Shown here in pieces: positions 45,747 to 55,854 of a stretch of 64,000 bases of DNA. This stretch comes from Mycolicibacterium tusciae (lineage in GTDB: Bacteria; Actinomycetota; Actinomycetes; Mycobacteriales; Mycobacteriaceae). Position 1 is the first letter of the stretch, and every line of letters starts with the position of its first letter. The translations under genes were made by a program, and so were the position numbers. The stretch is taken from NCBI RefSeq assembly GCF_002086795.1, contig NZ_MVIM01000001.1:124001-188000 (forward strand), written 5' to 3'. The notes below the pieces were generated by a model. It saw nothing but the letters and a program-made list of their open reading frames with translations. It did not search any database and was not told the origin of the DNA.

Positions 45747-46983
45747 ACAGCTTGATACCGAGCAACGTGTCGACGGCACCGGCCACGATCTGCGGCGCTT
45801 GCGGGTCGTGGCCGCCGTAGGTGAGCGCATCGGTCGTCCAGCCGTCAAGTGCGGCAAGGGCTTTCGGGGTATCGAGATCGTCAGCAAGATAGCGTCGAAC
45901 GCGCGCCACCACGTCGGCGGCGTCGGGCCCTGCCGGCTGGGCCACCGCGTGTCGCCAGCGCTGCAACCGGTCATTCGCCTCGTCGAGCACCGCAGGACTC
46001 CAGAAGCGATCGGTGCGGTAATGACCCGCGAACAGCCCAAGTCGGATCGCCCCGGGATCGACGCCGTCTGCGCGCAACTGGGACACTAGTACCAGGTTGC
46101 CCCGGCTCTTGCTCATCTTGTGCCCATCCCACCCGATCATGCCTGCGTGCACGTAGTGACGGGCGAAACGCCGCTCCCCCGTGACGGATTCGGCGTGCGC
46201 GGCGGAGAATTCGTGGTGAGGGAAGATCAGATCGGAGCCGCCACCCTGGATGTCCAGGTCGGTGCCGATGCGGCTAAGCGCGATCGCGGCGCATTCAACG
46301 TGCCAGCCCGGCCGCCCGGCTCCGAACGGCGACGGCCAACTCGGCTCGCCGGGCCGCTGCGCCCGCCACAACAGCGCGTCCAGCGCGTCGCCCTTACCCG
46401 CGCGGTCCGGGTCGCCGCCGCGTTCGGCGAACAACCGCATCATGGTGTCGCGGTCGTATCCCGACTCGTAGCCGAACTGCGGTGTGGCGTCGGCGCGGAA
46501 GTACACGTCGGGGTGCTCGGCGTCATCGGCGACGTAGGCCGTGCCCGCGGCCAACAGCTTCTCCACCACTTCGATGACCTCGGCGATCGTTTCCGTGGCG
46601 GCCACATAGTCGTGTGGCGGTAGTACCCGCAGGGCCGCCATGTCCGCACGGAACAGCTCGGTCTCGCGGTCGGCCAGCTCGCGCCAGCCGATGCCGTCGC
46701 GCTCGGCCCGCTCGAACAGCGGGTCATCGATGTCGGTGATGTTCTGCACGTAATGCACTCGATGACCCGAATCCAGCCACACCCGGTGGACGAGGTCGAA
46801 GGTCAGATAGGTGGCGGCGTGGCCCAGGTGGGTGGCGTCGTACGGGGTGATGCCGCAGACGTACATGGTGGCGACCTCGCCGGCGGTGACGGGGCGCACC
46901 TGTCGGTCGGCGCTGTCGTAGAGGCGTAGCTGCGGACCGCGGCCGCCAAGGGCCGGGACAGTCGGCGCGGGCCACGATTTCAT
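45745..46983 (-). CDS. mshC: Cys-GlcN-Ins ligase MshC (mycothiol biosynthesis)
   Basis: 412 residues, a cysteinyl-tRNA-synthetase-like enzyme without the tRNA-binding C-terminus. The zinc ligands Cys43, Cys231 and His256 can be placed, with the HIGH-like Thr-His-Leu-Gly-His at 51-55 and KMSKS at 289-293. It joins cysteine to glucosaminyl-inositol using ATP, the penultimate step of mycothiol synthesis. The ATG at 46983 gives the family start Met-Lys-Ser-Trp. Minus-strand TAAAGT lies 7 nt before it, a leaderless promoter candidate, so mshC may be transcribed separately from cysQ. Confidence 0.95.
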   Translation of the reverse strand: MKSWPAPTVPALGGRGPQLRLYDSADRQVRPVTAGEVATMYVCGITPYDATHLGHAATYLTFDLVHRVWLDSGHRVHYVQNITDIDDPLFERAERDGIGWRELADRETELFRADMAALRVLPPHDYVAATETIAEVIEVVEKLLAAGTAYVADDAEHPDVYFRADATPQFGYESGYDRDTMMRLFAERGGDPDRAGKGDALDALLWRAQRPGEPSWPSPFGAGRPGWHVECAAIALSRIGTDLDIQGGGSDLIFPHHEFSAAHAESVTGERRFARHYVHAGMIGWDGHKMSKSRGNLVLVSQLRADGVDPGAIRLGLFAGHYRTDRFWSPAVLDEANDRLQRWRHAVAQPAGPDAADVVARVRRYLADDLDTPKALAALDGWTTDALTYGGHDPQAPQIVAGAVDTLLGIKL

Positions 46984-46990
46984 GACGTCG

Positions 46991-46996
46991 ACTTTA
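46991..46996 (-). promoter_or_regulatory. Candidate -10 element of mshC
   Basis: Minus-strand TAAAGT with 7 nt to the mshC ATG and no ribosome-binding site, consistent with a leaderless start. Confidence 0.4.
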
Positions 46997-47041
46997 GGCA
47001 TCAGGGAATTGGACACCGCGTGCGGCCGATTCATTCCCGGC

Positions 47042-47815
47042 TCAGCGGTTCCGGTAGGCCGACAGGATGCCCTCGAGCAGCACATCGGCCAGCTCGGCTC
47101 GGCACATCAGCAGGTCGGGAAGGTAGGGATCGGCCCGGTTGTAGATCAGCGGCGAGCCGTCGAGGCGGGTCGCGTGCATGCCGGCCGCCGCCACCACACC
47201 GGCGGGGGCCGCCGAATCCCACTCCCACTGACCGCCGGCGTGCAGGTATGCGTCGACGTCGCCGCGGACCACGGCCATGGCCTTGGCGCCTGCCGACCCG
47301 ATCCGCACCAGCCTGATGTCCAGCCGGTCCCGTAGCCACCACAGCACCGGCGGTGGACGGTTGGCGCTGGCCGTGATCAGGATCGGTCCTTCGGCACGGG
47401 GCGGCGGAGGGACCACCGTGTCGGTTCGGTACACCTCGCCGCGGGCAGGCAGGGCCACTGCGGCGTCGGTGATGCCGCCGCCGTTCGGGCCGTCGTTGCG
47501 TTGCCACAGTGCGATGTGCACCGCCCAGTCGGTTCGGCCGGGCATCGAGAACTCGTGGGTGCCGTCGACAGGGTCGACGATCCAGACGCGATCGGCTTGA
47601 ACACGGGAAATGTCGTCGGCCGCCTCTTCGGACAGAACCGCGTCGTCGGGACGCTCGGCCCGCAGCCGGTTGAGGATCAGGGTGTTGGCGCGCCGGTCAC
47701 CCTCGTCGCCCAGTTCGTAGGGATCGTAGAAGCCGATCTCCTCACGCACCCCCAGCAACATCTCACCGGCGTCTTTGGCCACCTCGGCGGCCAGCGCGGC
47801 ATCGGTGAGAGTCAT
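47042..47815 (-). CDS. cysQ: 3'-phosphoadenosine 5'-phosphate phosphatase CysQ
   Basis: 257 residues of the inositol-monophosphatase superfamily. Metal sites are Ser-Glu-Glu-Ala (Leu-Ser-Glu-Glu-Ala-Ala-Asp), Asp-Pro-Val-Asp-Gly-Thr-His-Glu-Phe, and [10 protein letters not shown]. It dephosphorylates PAP(S) formed in sulfate assimilation and sulfation; the M. tuberculosis orthologue Rv2131c also acts on fructose-1,6-bisphosphate and inositol phosphate in vitro (recalled). It is upstream of mshC (58-bp gap), so sulfur-nucleotide recycling and mycothiol synthesis are neighbours. Confidence 0.92.
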   Translation of the reverse strand: MTLTDAALAAEVAKDAGEMLLGVREEIGFYDPYELGDEGDRRANTLILNRLRAERPDDAVLSEEAADDISRVQADRVWIVDPVDGTHEFSMPGRTDWAVHIALWQRNDGPNGGGITDAAVALPARGEVYRTDTVVPPPPRAEGPILITASANRPPPVLWWLRDRLDIRLVRIGSAGAKAMAVVRGDVDAYLHAGGQWEWDSAAPAGVVAAAGMHATRLDGSPLIYNRADPYLPDLLMCRAELADVLLEGILSAYRNR

Positions 47816-47876
47816 CCGGTCAGTATCGCCAACGACCCGGTTGCGCTCACCACAGGATCCGCTGTGACAACTGGGA

Positions 47877-48722
47877 CTAGAACGCCGGCCACGGTATCGG
47901 GCGTCGTCGGTCCGGGGCGGGCATCACCGGATCATCAATCAGTGCAACAGTTCTCGCCTTCAGGGCGGCGATCTCACGCTCGGTGATGTGCGCACAGAGC
48001 GTGTCCGCCAAGCCATTGGCCAGCTGGTCGCGCAGAGCGGCGACAGCTTCCAGGCTCTCCTCGTCCACCGGCTTGCCCGCCCAGCCCCACAGCACCGTTC
48101 TGAGCTTGTCCGCGACATGCAGGCTGACGCCGTGGTCGACGCCGTACACATGCCCGTCGACTCCGGACAGGATGTGGCCGCCCTTGCGGTCGGCGTTGTT
48201 GATCAGCACATCGAAGACGGCCATCCGGCGTAGCCGGACATCGTCGGCGTGCACGAGCGTCACCTCGTCGCCTGCGTAGTCGTAGGCCTGCAGGATCGGC
48301 AGGAAGCCCGGCGGAATCTGCCCGGCGGGCAACAGGTCGACGAGGTCCGGTCCCGCTTTGGGTTCATCGCCGACCTCTCCTAGGCTCTCGCCTGGCTGGT
48401 CGACCCAAAGCTGCAACATGCCGGGCCCGGCAGGGCCATCCCGAATAATGGTGTACGGCACGATGTTCCACCCCAGCGCGTCCGACACGAGGTACGCACT
48501 CAGTTCACGACCGGCCAGTGTGCCATCCGGGAAGTCCCACAGGGGTGCCTCCCCCCTGATCGGCTTGTAGACGCAATGCGCTTGCCGCTCACCGAGATGC
48601 GCCTCGCACAGGAAGGTGGCGTTGCTTGCGGAGCGGATCCGTCCGATGACGGTCAGCTCACCGCGCCGCAGCACCTCGTTGGCTTCACGAGCGGAGTCCG
48701 ATTGGCTATTCGACGGCGTCAT
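47877..48722 (-). CDS. SCO1664-family PI3/4-kinase-like protein (Rv2133c-like)
   Basis: 281 residues from ATG 48722. It carries Cys-Val-Tyr-Lys-Pro-Ile-Arg-Gly-Glu (a lysine at the ATP-site position), [14 protein letters not shown] (catalytic-loop-like Asp and Asn) and Val-Tyr-Gly-Val-Asp-His-Gly-Val-Ser (DxG-like metal site). The family resembles phosphatidylinositol/protein kinase folds, but the substrate in actinobacteria is unknown. An upstream in-frame ATG at 48746 would lengthen the overlap with DUF3090 from 17 to 41 bp; the inner start is preferred. Confidence 0.82.
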   Translation of the reverse strand: MTPSNSQSDSAREANEVLRRGELTVIGRIRSASNATFLCEAHLGERQAHCVYKPIRGEAPLWDFPDGTLAGRELSAYLVSDALGWNIVPYTIIRDGPAGPGMLQLWVDQPGESLGEVGDEPKAGPDLVDLLPAGQIPPGFLPILQAYDYAGDEVTLVHADDVRLRRMAVFDVLINNADRKGGHILSGVDGHVYGVDHGVSLHVADKLRTVLWGWAGKPVDEESLEAVAALRDQLANGLADTLCAHITEREIAALKARTVALIDDPVMPAPDRRRPIPWPAF

Positions 48723-49293
48723 CGTCGGAACCGGTGATGGCGCCACGCAGATAGCCGTTGGTGCGTACGCAGATGTGACCCTCGGGATCGAGCGGTTCGT
48801 CGCACAGCGGGCATGGCGGACGGCCCGCCGAGATGACCCGGTTGGAGCGCGTCGCGAACTGACGCGCGGATTCCGGCGTCAGAAAGACCCGCACCGCGTC
48901 GGGGCCGTCTTCCGCGTCGTCGAGCACCACGGACGCGTCGAACTCGGTCTCCGACACCGCGAGCAGTTCGACGACGACGGTCTGCGCCTCGGAGTCCCAG
49001 CCGAGCCCCATGGTCCCGACCCGGAATTCAGCGTCCACAGGGGTGATCAGCGGACTCAGGTCGTCAACCTCGCCGGTCTCGGGCGGCACCGGCGTGCCGA
49101 ATCGCCGGTTGATCTCGAGCAACAATGCGGCGATACGTTCGGCTAGCACCGCAACCTGCTGCTTCTCCAAGATCACCGACACCACCCGCTTGTCATGAAC
49201 GGCCTGCAGGTAGAAGGTCCGGTTTCCCGGTTGCCCGACGGTCCCGGCCACGAAGCGGTCGGGTGTTCGGAAGACGTGAATAGCGCGGGCCAT
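48706..49293 (-). CDS. DUF3090 family protein (Rv2134c-like)
   Basis: 195 residues: Ala-Arg-Ala-Ile-His-Val-Phe-Arg-Thr-Pro-Asp-Arg-Phe at the start, Gly-Leu-Gly-Trp-Asp in the middle, and a C-terminal zinc-finger-like Cys-Pro-Leu-Cys-Asp-Glu-Pro-Leu-Asp-Pro-Glu-Gly-His-Ile-Cys. This matches the DUF3090 family, which in actinobacteria almost always sits between a histidine phosphatase and the SCO1664-type kinase-like gene, suggesting the three act together. The biochemical role is unknown. Confidence 0.87.
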   Translation of the reverse strand: MARAIHVFRTPDRFVAGTVGQPGNRTFYLQAVHDKRVVSVILEKQQVAVLAERIAALLLEINRRFGTPVPPETGEVDDLSPLITPVDAEFRVGTMGLGWDSEAQTVVVELLAVSETEFDASVVLDDAEDGPDAVRVFLTPESARQFATRSNRVISAGRPPCPLCDEPLDPEGHICVRTNGYLRGAITGSDDDAVE

Positions 49294-49350
49294 GGCATCT
49301 CCAAAATACCGGTAACGGCCGCGTCAGCCGCAATCCCGGGGGTTCACCGG

Positions 49351-50067
49351 TCAGTCGGTCGAGCCACCCACGACCGCGTCTTCGGGTGGCACGCCCCTGT
49401 CGTCGGACGCGTCCTCGGCACCGTCCTTCGGCGGTTTTGCCAGTAGGCCGGCGGTCAGTTGCTCACCGGTGTGGTTGACGTGGATGACGAACGGCCGCAT
49501 CGCCGTGTAACGGATCACACTCATCGAGGCGGGGTCCGCGGTGATCCGCTGGAAGCTGTCGAGATGCGTTCCGAGCGCATCGGCGACGACGGCCTTGATC
49601 ACGTCGCCGTGCGTGCAGGCGATCCACAACACGTCACCGTCGTGCTGTTCGGCCAGCCGACGGTCGTGCTCGCGCACCGCGCCCACAGCGCGCGCCTGGA
49701 CCGCGGCGAGCCCTTCCCCGTCTGGGAACACCGCCGCGCTGGGCTGCTGCTGCACAACCGCCCACAGCGGCTCCTTGACCAGTTCGCCGATCTTGCGCCC
49801 GGTCCACGCGCCGTAGTCGACCTCGGAGATGCGCTCGTCGACGACGGGATCGAGGCCCAGCGTGGCAGCCAGCGGCGCGACTGTGCGTTCGCACCGCAGC
49901 AGCGGTGATCGCACGATCGCGCGGACCGGCAGAGCGCCGATGCGCGCAATCAGCCCCTGAGCCTGTTCCTGGCCCTTGTCATCCAGGTCGACACCCTCGC
50001 TGCGGCCTGCGAGTGTGTGGGCGGTGTTCGACGTCGACCGCCCGTGACGCAGCAGGATGACCGTCAT
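49351..50067 (-). CDS. Histidine phosphatase family protein (Rv2135c-like)
   Basis: 238 residues. The catalytic [10 protein letters not shown] has His8, Arg in Val-Arg-Ser-Pro-Leu-Leu-Arg-Cys follows, Glu in Ile-Ser-Glu-Val-Asp-Tyr-Gly-Ala-Trp and His in Ala-Cys-Thr-His-Gly-Asp-Val. It is a broad phosphoglycerate-mutase-like phosphatase; the substrate is unknown. The acidic C-terminal tail is probably disordered. Its start overlaps the uppP stop by 4 bp, and DUF3090 and the kinase-like gene follow, so it forms a conserved actinobacterial cluster. Confidence 0.9.
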   Translation of the reverse strand: MTVILLRHGRSTSNTAHTLAGRSEGVDLDDKGQEQAQGLIARIGALPVRAIVRSPLLRCERTVAPLAATLGLDPVVDERISEVDYGAWTGRKIGELVKEPLWAVVQQQPSAAVFPDGEGLAAVQARAVGAVREHDRRLAEQHDGDVLWIACTHGDVIKAVVADALGTHLDSFQRITADPASMSVIRYTAMRPFVIHVNHTGEQLTAGLLAKPPKDGAEDASDDRGVPPEDAVVGGSTD

Positions 50068-50894
50068 ACCGCCGACACCACCCCGGTGCCGAGCAGGATC
50101 AGCACGACGGTGCCGAGCAGCACTCGGTATCCGACGAACCAGTACATGCTGTGTTGGATCAGGAATCGCAGGAACCAGGCGACGGCGGCATAGCCGACGA
50201 CCAACGCGATCAGCGTTGCGACCAACAGCTGCGGACCGGTGGCACTCATTCCCTCCCCGACCGGATGAAACGCATCGGGCAGCGAATACAGGCCCGACGC
50301 GAACACCGCCGGGATGGCGAGCAGGAAGCCGAAACGTGCGGCCAGCTCACGGTCCATGCCGAGGAACAGGCCGGCGCTGATCGTCGCGCCGGATCTCGAC
50401 ACACCCGGTATCAACGCAAGGCATTGCGCGAGGCCGACGATGATGCTGTCCTTCCATGTGAGCTGTTCGACTCGTCTCGCTTGGCGGCCGTAGTACTCCG
50501 CCGCGGCGATGACCGCCGAGAACACGATCAACGCGATCGCGATCAACCACAGATTGCGTGCGCCCGTTCGGATTTGGTCTTTGAACAATAGACCGAGCAC
50601 GCTGATCGGGATCGTTCCGATGATGACCCACCAGCCGAGCCAGTAGTCGGCGGTGCGGTGGGCGGTCACGAGGAGGCCGTTGAACCACGCCTTGATGATG
50701 CGCGCGATGTCACGCGCGAAGTAGATGAGCACCGCCACCTCGGTGCCGAGCTGGGTGACCGCGGTGAACGAAGCGCCGGCGTCGTCGGTGAAGAAGACCC
50801 GCGACGCGATCGCCAGGTGTCCGGACGACGACACCGGCAGGAACTCCGTCAGACCCTGCAGGATCGCGAGAACGACCACCTGGACCCACGACAT
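50064..50894 (-). CDS. uppP: Undecaprenyl-diphosphatase UppP (BacA)
   Basis: 276 residues starting [18 protein letters not shown]. The active-site region [12 protein letters not shown] and the second motif Pro-Gly-Val-Ser-Arg-Ser-Gly are intact, within about seven membrane helices. It removes a phosphate from undecaprenyl (in mycobacteria decaprenyl) diphosphate for cell-wall lipid carrier recycling and confers bacitracin tolerance. The inner Met at 50894 matches the M. tuberculosis length; the Met at 50912 adds six residues only. Confidence 0.95.
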   Translation of the reverse strand: MSWVQVVVLAILQGLTEFLPVSSSGHLAIASRVFFTDDAGASFTAVTQLGTEVAVLIYFARDIARIIKAWFNGLLVTAHRTADYWLGWWVIIGTIPISVLGLLFKDQIRTGARNLWLIAIALIVFSAVIAAAEYYGRQARRVEQLTWKDSIIVGLAQCLALIPGVSRSGATISAGLFLGMDRELAARFGFLLAIPAVFASGLYSLPDAFHPVGEGMSATGPQLLVATLIALVVGYAAVAWFLRFLIQHSMYWFVGYRVLLGTVVLILLGTGVVSAV

Positions 50895-50938
50895 CGCCGC
50901 TACGTCCGCCACGACGACGACCGTACCGGGGGGCGGTG

Positions 50939-51271
50939 TCAGCGGATGGGTCGCACCGGCTGCGCTTCGGCCACCGCGTCACGTACGGCCGCCGCCAGGC
51001 TCCGCCTGTCGTTGAGGTCGATGTCGATCAGCTTGCGGCTGCCGACCGCGACAATGTCCTCGCTTTGCGGAACCGGCCCGGTCAGCCGTGGGCGGTACAC
51101 CTCGATCATCAGTGACTGGCGTTCGACGTGAAATGAAAAGCTCCGGCCGTCGCCAATTTGGCCAAATCCACTAGCGTGCACACCAGTGGAAATGTCTTCA
51201 ATAGCAAACTCTTGGCTTCCCAGTTCACGGTCTGCGGCAAGGGTCATGACATCGACCATAACTCTACTCAT
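50939..51271 (-). CDS. Conserved hypothetical protein (Rv2137c-like)
   Basis: 110 residues from ATG 51271 (other in-frame ATGs at 51304, 51259 and 51247 are possible). It has [24 protein letters not shown] and [10 protein letters not shown]. No domain is recognised and no signal peptide is seen. It occurs between uppP and lppL, as Rv2137c does in M. tuberculosis. The start is uncertain and divergent from lppL. Confidence 0.65.
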   Translation of the reverse strand: MSRVMVDVMTLAADRELGSQEFAIEDISTGVHASGFGQIGDGRSFSFHVERQSLMIEVYRPRLTGPVPQSEDIVAVGSRKLIDIDLNDRRSLAAAVRDAVAEAQPVRPIR

Positions 51272-51379
51272 GACGGTGAGACAGGCGGGCGCGAGAACCT
51301 GCACGCGATATCTCGGTTCGTGGTCTGCCTAGACTGCAGGTCGAGAGAAGATCCAATTCGCACGTCCGAGAGCTACCCC

Positions 51380-52414
51380 TTGCCGATTCGCGTAAACAGC
51401 AGACGTCAGGTTTTTCGCTTTTTGGCCATCGCGTTGGCAATCGGCGGCATTTCGGGGTGCACATCGACCCGTGTCGATGCGCCGCCACCGACTATCACCC
51501 CTGCTCAGGCCGCCGTGTCGCCAGCGGCGACGGATAAGCCGGACGGTTCGGTGGAGCCGCTGCCCGACCATGCGATCGCCGCGATATTCGACGCGAGAAC
51601 CGCGTCGTTGGCCGTGCTCAGTCCGAAATCCGCCGAGGAGTCTGTGGTCACAGTCCTCGGCGAGGTCGACGGCTCCCGGGTCGTACCCCTACCGGGAATC
51701 GCCACGGCGATGACCGGAGACGACGAAGGTCAGCTGTACGTGTCGACGCGCGGAGGCTATTTCCGGGTAGACCTCGTCGAGGACACCGCGACGCTGGTCG
51801 ATGTCGAGGGGCAGCAGGACACCGACTTCACCGCGATAGCGCGCCGCGAGGACGGCAAATTGGTGCTCGGCAGCGCTGACGGAAGCGTCTTCACGTTGAG
51901 CTCCGACACCGCTGTCGGCGCGCAGCTGAAGATCTTCGCCCGAGTGGATGATCTTGTCACACAAGGAAATACCGCGGTGGTGCTGGACCGTGGACAGACC
52001 TCCGTGACCGCCCTGTCAGAAGACGGCGCCGAGGGCGAGCACGCACTGCGCGCCGGCGAGGGCGCGACCACGATGGCGGCGGACGACGCGGGCAGGGTCT
52101 TGGTGGCCGACACCCGCGGCGGCCAACTGCTGGTGTACGGCGTCGACCCGCTGATTCTTCGCCAGGCATATCCGGTGCGGGACGCGCCGTATGGTCTGGC
52201 CGGAACTTCGACGCTGGCCTGGGTGTCGCAGACTGCGTCGAACGCCGTGGTTGGCTACGATTTGTCAACCGGCATCCCCGTCGAGAAGGTGCGCTATCGA
52301 ACCGTGCAACAGCCGAACTCCCTGGTATTCGATGAATCCTCCGGCACCCTCTACGTGGTGTCGGGCTCAGGGGCGGGCGTGCAGATGATCCCGGGTGCTG
52401 CGGTGGGCTCGTGA
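51380..52414 (+). CDS. lppL: Lipoprotein LppL, beta-propeller/NHL-like
   Basis: 344 residues from TTG 51380. The signal peptide (Arg-Arg-Gln-Val-Phe-Arg-Phe-Leu-Ala-Ile-Ala-Leu-Ala) ends in the lipobox Ile-Ser-Gly-Cys. The mature part has repeated blades with Thr-Ala-Met-Thr-Gly-Asp-Asp-Glu-Gly, Gly-Ala-Thr-Thr-Met-Ala-Ala-Asp-Asp-Ala-Gly-Arg and Asn-Ser-Leu-Val-Phe-Asp-Glu, as in NHL/YncE-like propellers. It is expected on the outer face of the plasma membrane; function unknown. TTG is chosen because the frame above lacks sensible starts. It sits upstream of the DUF5703 gene (4-bp overlap). Confidence 0.85.
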   Translation: MPIRVNSRRQVFRFLAIALAIGGISGCTSTRVDAPPPTITPAQAAVSPAATDKPDGSVEPLPDHAIAAIFDARTASLAVLSPKSAEESVVTVLGEVDGSRVVPLPGIATAMTGDDEGQLYVSTRGGYFRVDLVEDTATLVDVEGQQDTDFTAIARREDGKLVLGSADGSVFTLSSDTAVGAQLKIFARVDDLVTQGNTAVVLDRGQTSVTALSEDGAEGEHALRAGEGATTMAADDAGRVLVADTRGGQLLVYGVDPLILRQAYPVRDAPYGLAGTSTLAWVSQTASNAVVGYDLSTGIPVEKVRYRTVQQPNSLVFDESSGTLYVVSGSGAGVQMIPGAAVGS

Positions 52415-52680
52415 CGACGATGCAGCGCGGCCGGATGCCCGAGGGCTGGGCGGAGGTGATTGCGGCTGATCTGTCCGACGATTACGAATGGATTCCGTTG
52501 CGGCTGCCGCCCGATCTGACGCGGATCAACGCCTCGACCCGGTTGTCGATCGAGGCAGAATACCGCGGATGGGAGCTGACCCGCGTGCGGCTGTACACCG
52601 ATGGGTCGCGGCGGGTGCTGCTGCGCCGCAAGAAGTCTGCGGCTCGAGAAACTGTTGTCCCGGAGCAGCCCGCGCCGTGA
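52411..52680 (+). CDS. DUF5703 family small protein
   Basis: 89 residues from GTG 52411, overlapping the lppL stop by 4 bp. It carries [10 protein letters not shown] and [24 protein letters not shown], the DUF5703 pattern seen between lppL and pyrD in actinobacteria. Function unknown. Because pyrD starts 5 bp after its stop, it belongs to the lppL-pyrD transcript. Confidence 0.82.
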   Translation: MTTMQRGRMPEGWAEVIAADLSDDYEWIPLRLPPDLTRINASTRLSIEAEYRGWELTRVRLYTDGSRRVLLRRKKSAARETVVPEQPAP

Positions 52681-52684
52681 GCTC

Positions 52685-53755
52685 ATGATGTACCGCGCGC
52701 TGCAGCGGATGCTGTTTCTGATTGCGCCCGAACGCATTCACACCTGGATCTTCGCGCTGTTGCGGGCCGTCACCGCCTTGGCGGTCACGCGTCGTCCGCT
52801 GACGCGATGGCTGGCGCCCCGCGATCCGGTGTTGGCGAGCACGGTGTTCGGGGTGACTTTCCCGGCTCCACTGGGCTTGGCCGCCGGATTCGACAAGGAT
52901 GGCCTGGGGTTGAAGACCTGGGGCGCACTGGGTTTCGGTTACGCCGAAGTCGGCACCGTGACCGCGGTGGCGCAGCCGGGCAACCCGCAGCCGCGGATGT
53001 TCCGGCTGCCCGAGGACCGGGCCCTGCTCAACCGGATGGGGTTCAACAACCACGGGGCCGGTGAGTTGGCCATTCAGCTCGCACGCCAAAGCCCCGAGGT
53101 GCCGATCGGCGTCAACATCGGCAAGACCAAGACCACCCCGCCCGAGTCGGCGGTCGAGGACTACGCCGAGAGTGCCCGCCTGCTCGGGCCGTTGGCGTCG
53201 TTCATGGTGGTGAACGTCAGCTCGCCGAACACGCCGGGTCTGCGCAATCTGCAGGCGGTCGAATCGCTGCGGCCCATCCTCGCGGCGGTCCAAGCGGAGA
53301 CGACGACTCCCGTGCTGGTGAAGATCGCGCCCGATCTGGCCGACGAGGAGATCGACGAGATCGCTGATCTTGCAGTCGAATTGGGGTTGGCCGGTATCGT
53401 CGCCACCAACACCACGGTGTCTCGGGCGGGTCTGAAGACGCCGGGAGTCGATGAGCTGGGTTCGGGCGGCATCTCCGGAGCGCCCGTCGCGCAGCGGTCC
53501 GCGGAGGTGCTGCGGCGGCTGTACCGGCGCGTGGGCGGCCAGTTGGTGCTCATCAGCGTCGGCGGAATCGAAACCGCACAGGATGCCTGGGACCGTATCG
53601 TCTCGGGCGCATCACTGCTGCAGGGCTACACCGGCTTCATCTACGGCGGCGGGCTGTGGGCCAAGCGCATTCACGACAGCCTGGCTCACCGCCTGCACGA
53701 CGGAGGGTTCGCGTCGTTGGCGGATGCGGTGGGCTCGGCCGTTCGCGAGAACTAG
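52685..53755 (+). CDS. pyrD: Dihydroorotate dehydrogenase (quinone), class 2, PyrD
   Basis: 356 residues. Class 2 features are the N-terminal amphipathic helix region ([12 protein letters not shown]) that inserts into the membrane and reaches the quinone, and the FMN barrel with Ala-Ala-Gly-Phe-Asp-Lys-Asp. The catalytic Ser-Ser-Pro-Asn-Thr-Pro-Gly region, Gly-Ser-Gly-Gly-Ile-Ser-Gly and the phosphate-binding Ser-Val-Gly-Gly-Ile also match. It oxidises dihydroorotate to orotate in pyrimidine synthesis, passing electrons to menaquinone. Two adjacent ATGs (52685 and 52688) are possible starts; the 5-bp gap to DUF5703 supports coupling. Confidence 0.94.
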   Translation: MMYRALQRMLFLIAPERIHTWIFALLRAVTALAVTRRPLTRWLAPRDPVLASTVFGVTFPAPLGLAAGFDKDGLGLKTWGALGFGYAEVGTVTAVAQPGNPQPRMFRLPEDRALLNRMGFNNHGAGELAIQLARQSPEVPIGVNIGKTKTTPPESAVEDYAESARLLGPLASFMVVNVSSPNTPGLRNLQAVESLRPILAAVQAETTTPVLVKIAPDLADEEIDEIADLAVELGLAGIVATNTTVSRAGLKTPGVDELGSGGISGAPVAQRSAEVLRRLYRRVGGQLVLISVGGIETAQDAWDRIVSGASLLQGYTGFIYGGGLWAKRIHDSLAHRLHDGGFASLADAVGSAVREN

Positions 53756-54282
53756 TTCTGTTCGTAGGTCCCGGTGATGATGGCGCGCGCGATCGCGTTC
53801 CCGAAGAGGTTGAAGCCGAGATAGGCGGGGGTGGCCTCTGCGGGAAGGTCGAGCTTCTCCACACCGACGGCGTGGACGGCGACGATGTAGCGGTGCTGAC
53901 CGTGTCCGGCGGGCGGGGCGGCGCCGATGAACCGCTTCGCGCCGGCGTCGTTGGCCAACGTGAGCGCGTCACCCGGCAAACTGCTTCCATCGCCGGCACC
54001 GGCGGGCAGGTCGGTCACGGTCGCGGGTAGGTTCGCGACCGCCCAGTGCCAGAATCCCGAAGCCGTCGGCGCATCGGGGTCGTAGACGGTGACCGCGAAA
54101 CTGCGGGTCTCCTCGGGGAAGCCGGACCATGACAGCTGCGGTGAGATGTCGGATCCGCCGGCGCCCATGATGCCGCTGACCTGGTCGTTGGACCAAGGCT
54201 GGCCGTCTTCGAATGACTGCGACGTCACCTTGAACGTCGGAAGCTGCGGCAGGAAGTCGTAGGGGTTGTAGTCAAACGCCAT
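53752..54282 (-). CDS. PEBP / YbhB-YbcL Raf-kinase-inhibitor-like protein (TB18.6-like)
   Basis: 176 residues: [27 protein letters not shown] and [11 protein letters not shown] are the phosphatidylethanolamine-binding protein motifs around the anion-binding pocket. The M. tuberculosis orthologue Rv2140c was reported to bind locostatin and phosphoethanolamine (recalled). It is cytosolic; the precise role in mycobacteria is unknown. It is convergent with pyrD by 4 bp and lies 31 bp downstream of the M20 peptidase gene. Confidence 0.9.
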   Translation of the reverse strand: MAFDYNPYDFLPQLPTFKVTSQSFEDGQPWSNDQVSGIMGAGGSDISPQLSWSGFPEETRSFAVTVYDPDAPTASGFWHWAVANLPATVTDLPAGAGDGSSLPGDALTLANDAGAKRFIGAAPPAGHGQHRYIVAVHAVGVEKLDLPAEATPAYLGFNLFGNAIARAIITGTYEQN

Positions 54283-54313
54283 TTTCGATCCTTTCGAGTG
54301 GTCAGTCGTGCGG

Positions 54314-55657
54314 TCAGCAGTTCAGCAGAAAATGTTCGAGAACCCGGGTGCCGAACGTCAATGCGTCAACGGGTACCCGTTCGTCCACGCCGTGGAACAG
54401 AGCGGCGAAGTCGAGGTCCGGCGGCAGTTTGAGCGGAGCGAAGCCGAAGCAGCGAATGCCGAGGCGCGCAAAGTGTTTCGCGTCGGTACCGCCGGACAGC
54501 ATGTACGGAACCGTGCGGGCGTCCGGATCCGCGGACAGGATCGCGGCGTTCATCGCGTCGAGCAGCTCCCCGTCGAAGCCGGTCTCGTAGGACGGCAGGT
54601 TGGTGATCCATTCGCGGGTGACATCGGGGCCGATGATCTCGTCGACCTCGCGTTCGAAGGCGGCCAGCCGGCCGGGCAGTACGCGGCAGTCGACCACCGC
54701 CTCGGCCGTGGCCGGGATGACGTTGGCCTTGTAGCCCGCCTTGAGCATGGTCGGGTTGGCGGTGTCACGCAGCGTCGCACCGACGATGCGGGCGATCGGG
54801 CCGAGTTTGGCGATGGCGCCCTCGAGATCGGGTGAGTCGACGTCGAACGTATAGCCGGTCTCGTCGGCGACGGCGGTCAGGAACTGCTCCACCGACTCGG
54901 TGAGGACCACGGGGAACTGGTGCTTGCCGAGCTTTGCGACTGCGTCGGCGACCGCGGTGACGGCGTTGTTGTCGTGAATCATCGACCCGTGGCCGGCACG
55001 CCCGCGCGCCGTCAGGCGCATCCACAGCATCGCCTTCTCGGCGGTCTCGATCAGATACAACGTCCGCTCACCGCCGTCACGGCGCGGGATCGTCAGCGAG
55101 AAACCGCCGACCTCGCCGATCGCCTCGGTGATGCCCTCGAAGAGGTCGGGGCGGTTGTCGACCAGCCATTTGCAGCCGTAGTTGCCGCCCGCCTCCTCGT
55201 CGGAGACGAAGGCGAAAACGAGGTCACGTGGGGGGACGGTGCCCGAGCGTTTGAAGTGGCGGGCGACGGCGATCATCATCCCGACCATGTCTTTCATGTC
55301 GACCGCGCCGCGACCCCAGACGTAACCGTTCTCGACCGCGCCCGAGAACGGATGGACGCTCCAGTCGGCGGCTTCGGCGGGCACCACGTCGAGGTGCCCG
55401 TGCAGCATCAGGGCGCCGCGCCGGCGATCAGCCCCTTCCAGCCGCGCGAACACATTGGCGCGTCCGGGCGCGCCGGCTTCGATGGTTTCGGTTTCGTAGC
55501 CGACTTCCTGCAGTTGTGCGGTCACCCAGGCGGCACATTCGGCCTCGCCTTTGGTGGTTTCGGGCTCGCCGGTGTTCGACGTGTCGAAGCGGATGAGCGC
55601 GCTGACGAGATCAACGACCTCGGCTTCGGCTGCAGACGGAGGGCTCACAGTCACCAT
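54314..55657 (-). CDS. M20 family metallopeptidase (Rv2141c-like)
   Basis: 447 residues from ATG 55657. Zinc ligands can be followed: His in [11 protein letters not shown] in Gly-Ala-Val-Asp-Met-Lys-Asp, Glu-Glu in Ser-Asp-Glu-Glu-Ala-Gly, and the late His in Gly-Gly-Thr-Asp-Ala-Lys-His-Phe-Ala. The lid/dimerisation domain is between about 190 and 310 (Gly-Arg-Ala-Gly-His-Gly-Ser). It belongs to the ArgE/DapE/CPG2/Acy1 group; it may be an aminoacylase or a dipeptidase, but the substrate is not predictable. Confidence 0.9.
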   Translation of the reverse strand: MVTVSPPSAAEAEVVDLVSALIRFDTSNTGEPETTKGEAECAAWVTAQLQEVGYETETIEAGAPGRANVFARLEGADRRRGALMLHGHLDVVPAEAADWSVHPFSGAVENGYVWGRGAVDMKDMVGMMIAVARHFKRSGTVPPRDLVFAFVSDEEAGGNYGCKWLVDNRPDLFEGITEAIGEVGGFSLTIPRRDGGERTLYLIETAEKAMLWMRLTARGRAGHGSMIHDNNAVTAVADAVAKLGKHQFPVVLTESVEQFLTAVADETGYTFDVDSPDLEGAIAKLGPIARIVGATLRDTANPTMLKAGYKANVIPATAEAVVDCRVLPGRLAAFEREVDEIIGPDVTREWITNLPSYETGFDGELLDAMNAAILSADPDARTVPYMLSGGTDAKHFARLGIRCFGFAPLKLPPDLDFAALFHGVDERVPVDALTFGTRVLEHFLLNC

Positions 55658-55741
55658 TCGTACCACTCGGCTTTCCTCACGGGCTGCGCCCCGCCCCAAG
55701 GTCGTGTCTCCCTTGGTTTGGGTCCGGCCTGGGTGATCCGA

Positions 55742-55752
55742 TAACCTAAGCT
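55742..55752 (+). promoter_or_regulatory. Candidate -10 region of tRNA-Leu(GAG)
   Basis: TAACCT overlaps TAAGCT at 55742-55752, 12 to 22 bp before the mature tRNA 5' end. It is the only AT-rich -10-like element there. No -35 hexamer with good spacing is seen. Confidence 0.35.
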
Positions 55753-55764
55753 GCCTTCGAACTG

Positions 55765-55850
55765 GTCCGAGTGGCGGAATGGCAGACGCGCTAGCTTGAG
55801 GTGCTAGTGCCCTATTAACGGGCGTGGGGGTTCAAGTCCCCCCTCGGACA
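55765..55850 (+). tRNA. leuT: tRNA-Leu(GAG)
   Basis: 86 nt. The acceptor stem GTCCGAG pairs with CTCGGAC (55843-55849), followed by discriminator A at 55850. The anticodon stem-loop CTAGC-TTGAGGT-GCTAG has anticodon GAG at 55798-55800, reading Leu CUC/CUU. The long variable arm TGCCCTATTAACGGGCG is that of a class II leucine tRNA, and the T arm GGGGG-TTCAAGT-CCCCC is standard. CCA is not encoded (next bases are CAAC). The paiB ATG lies only 4 nt after the discriminator base. The gene symbol is approximate. Confidence 0.97.
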
Positions 55851-55854
55851 CAAC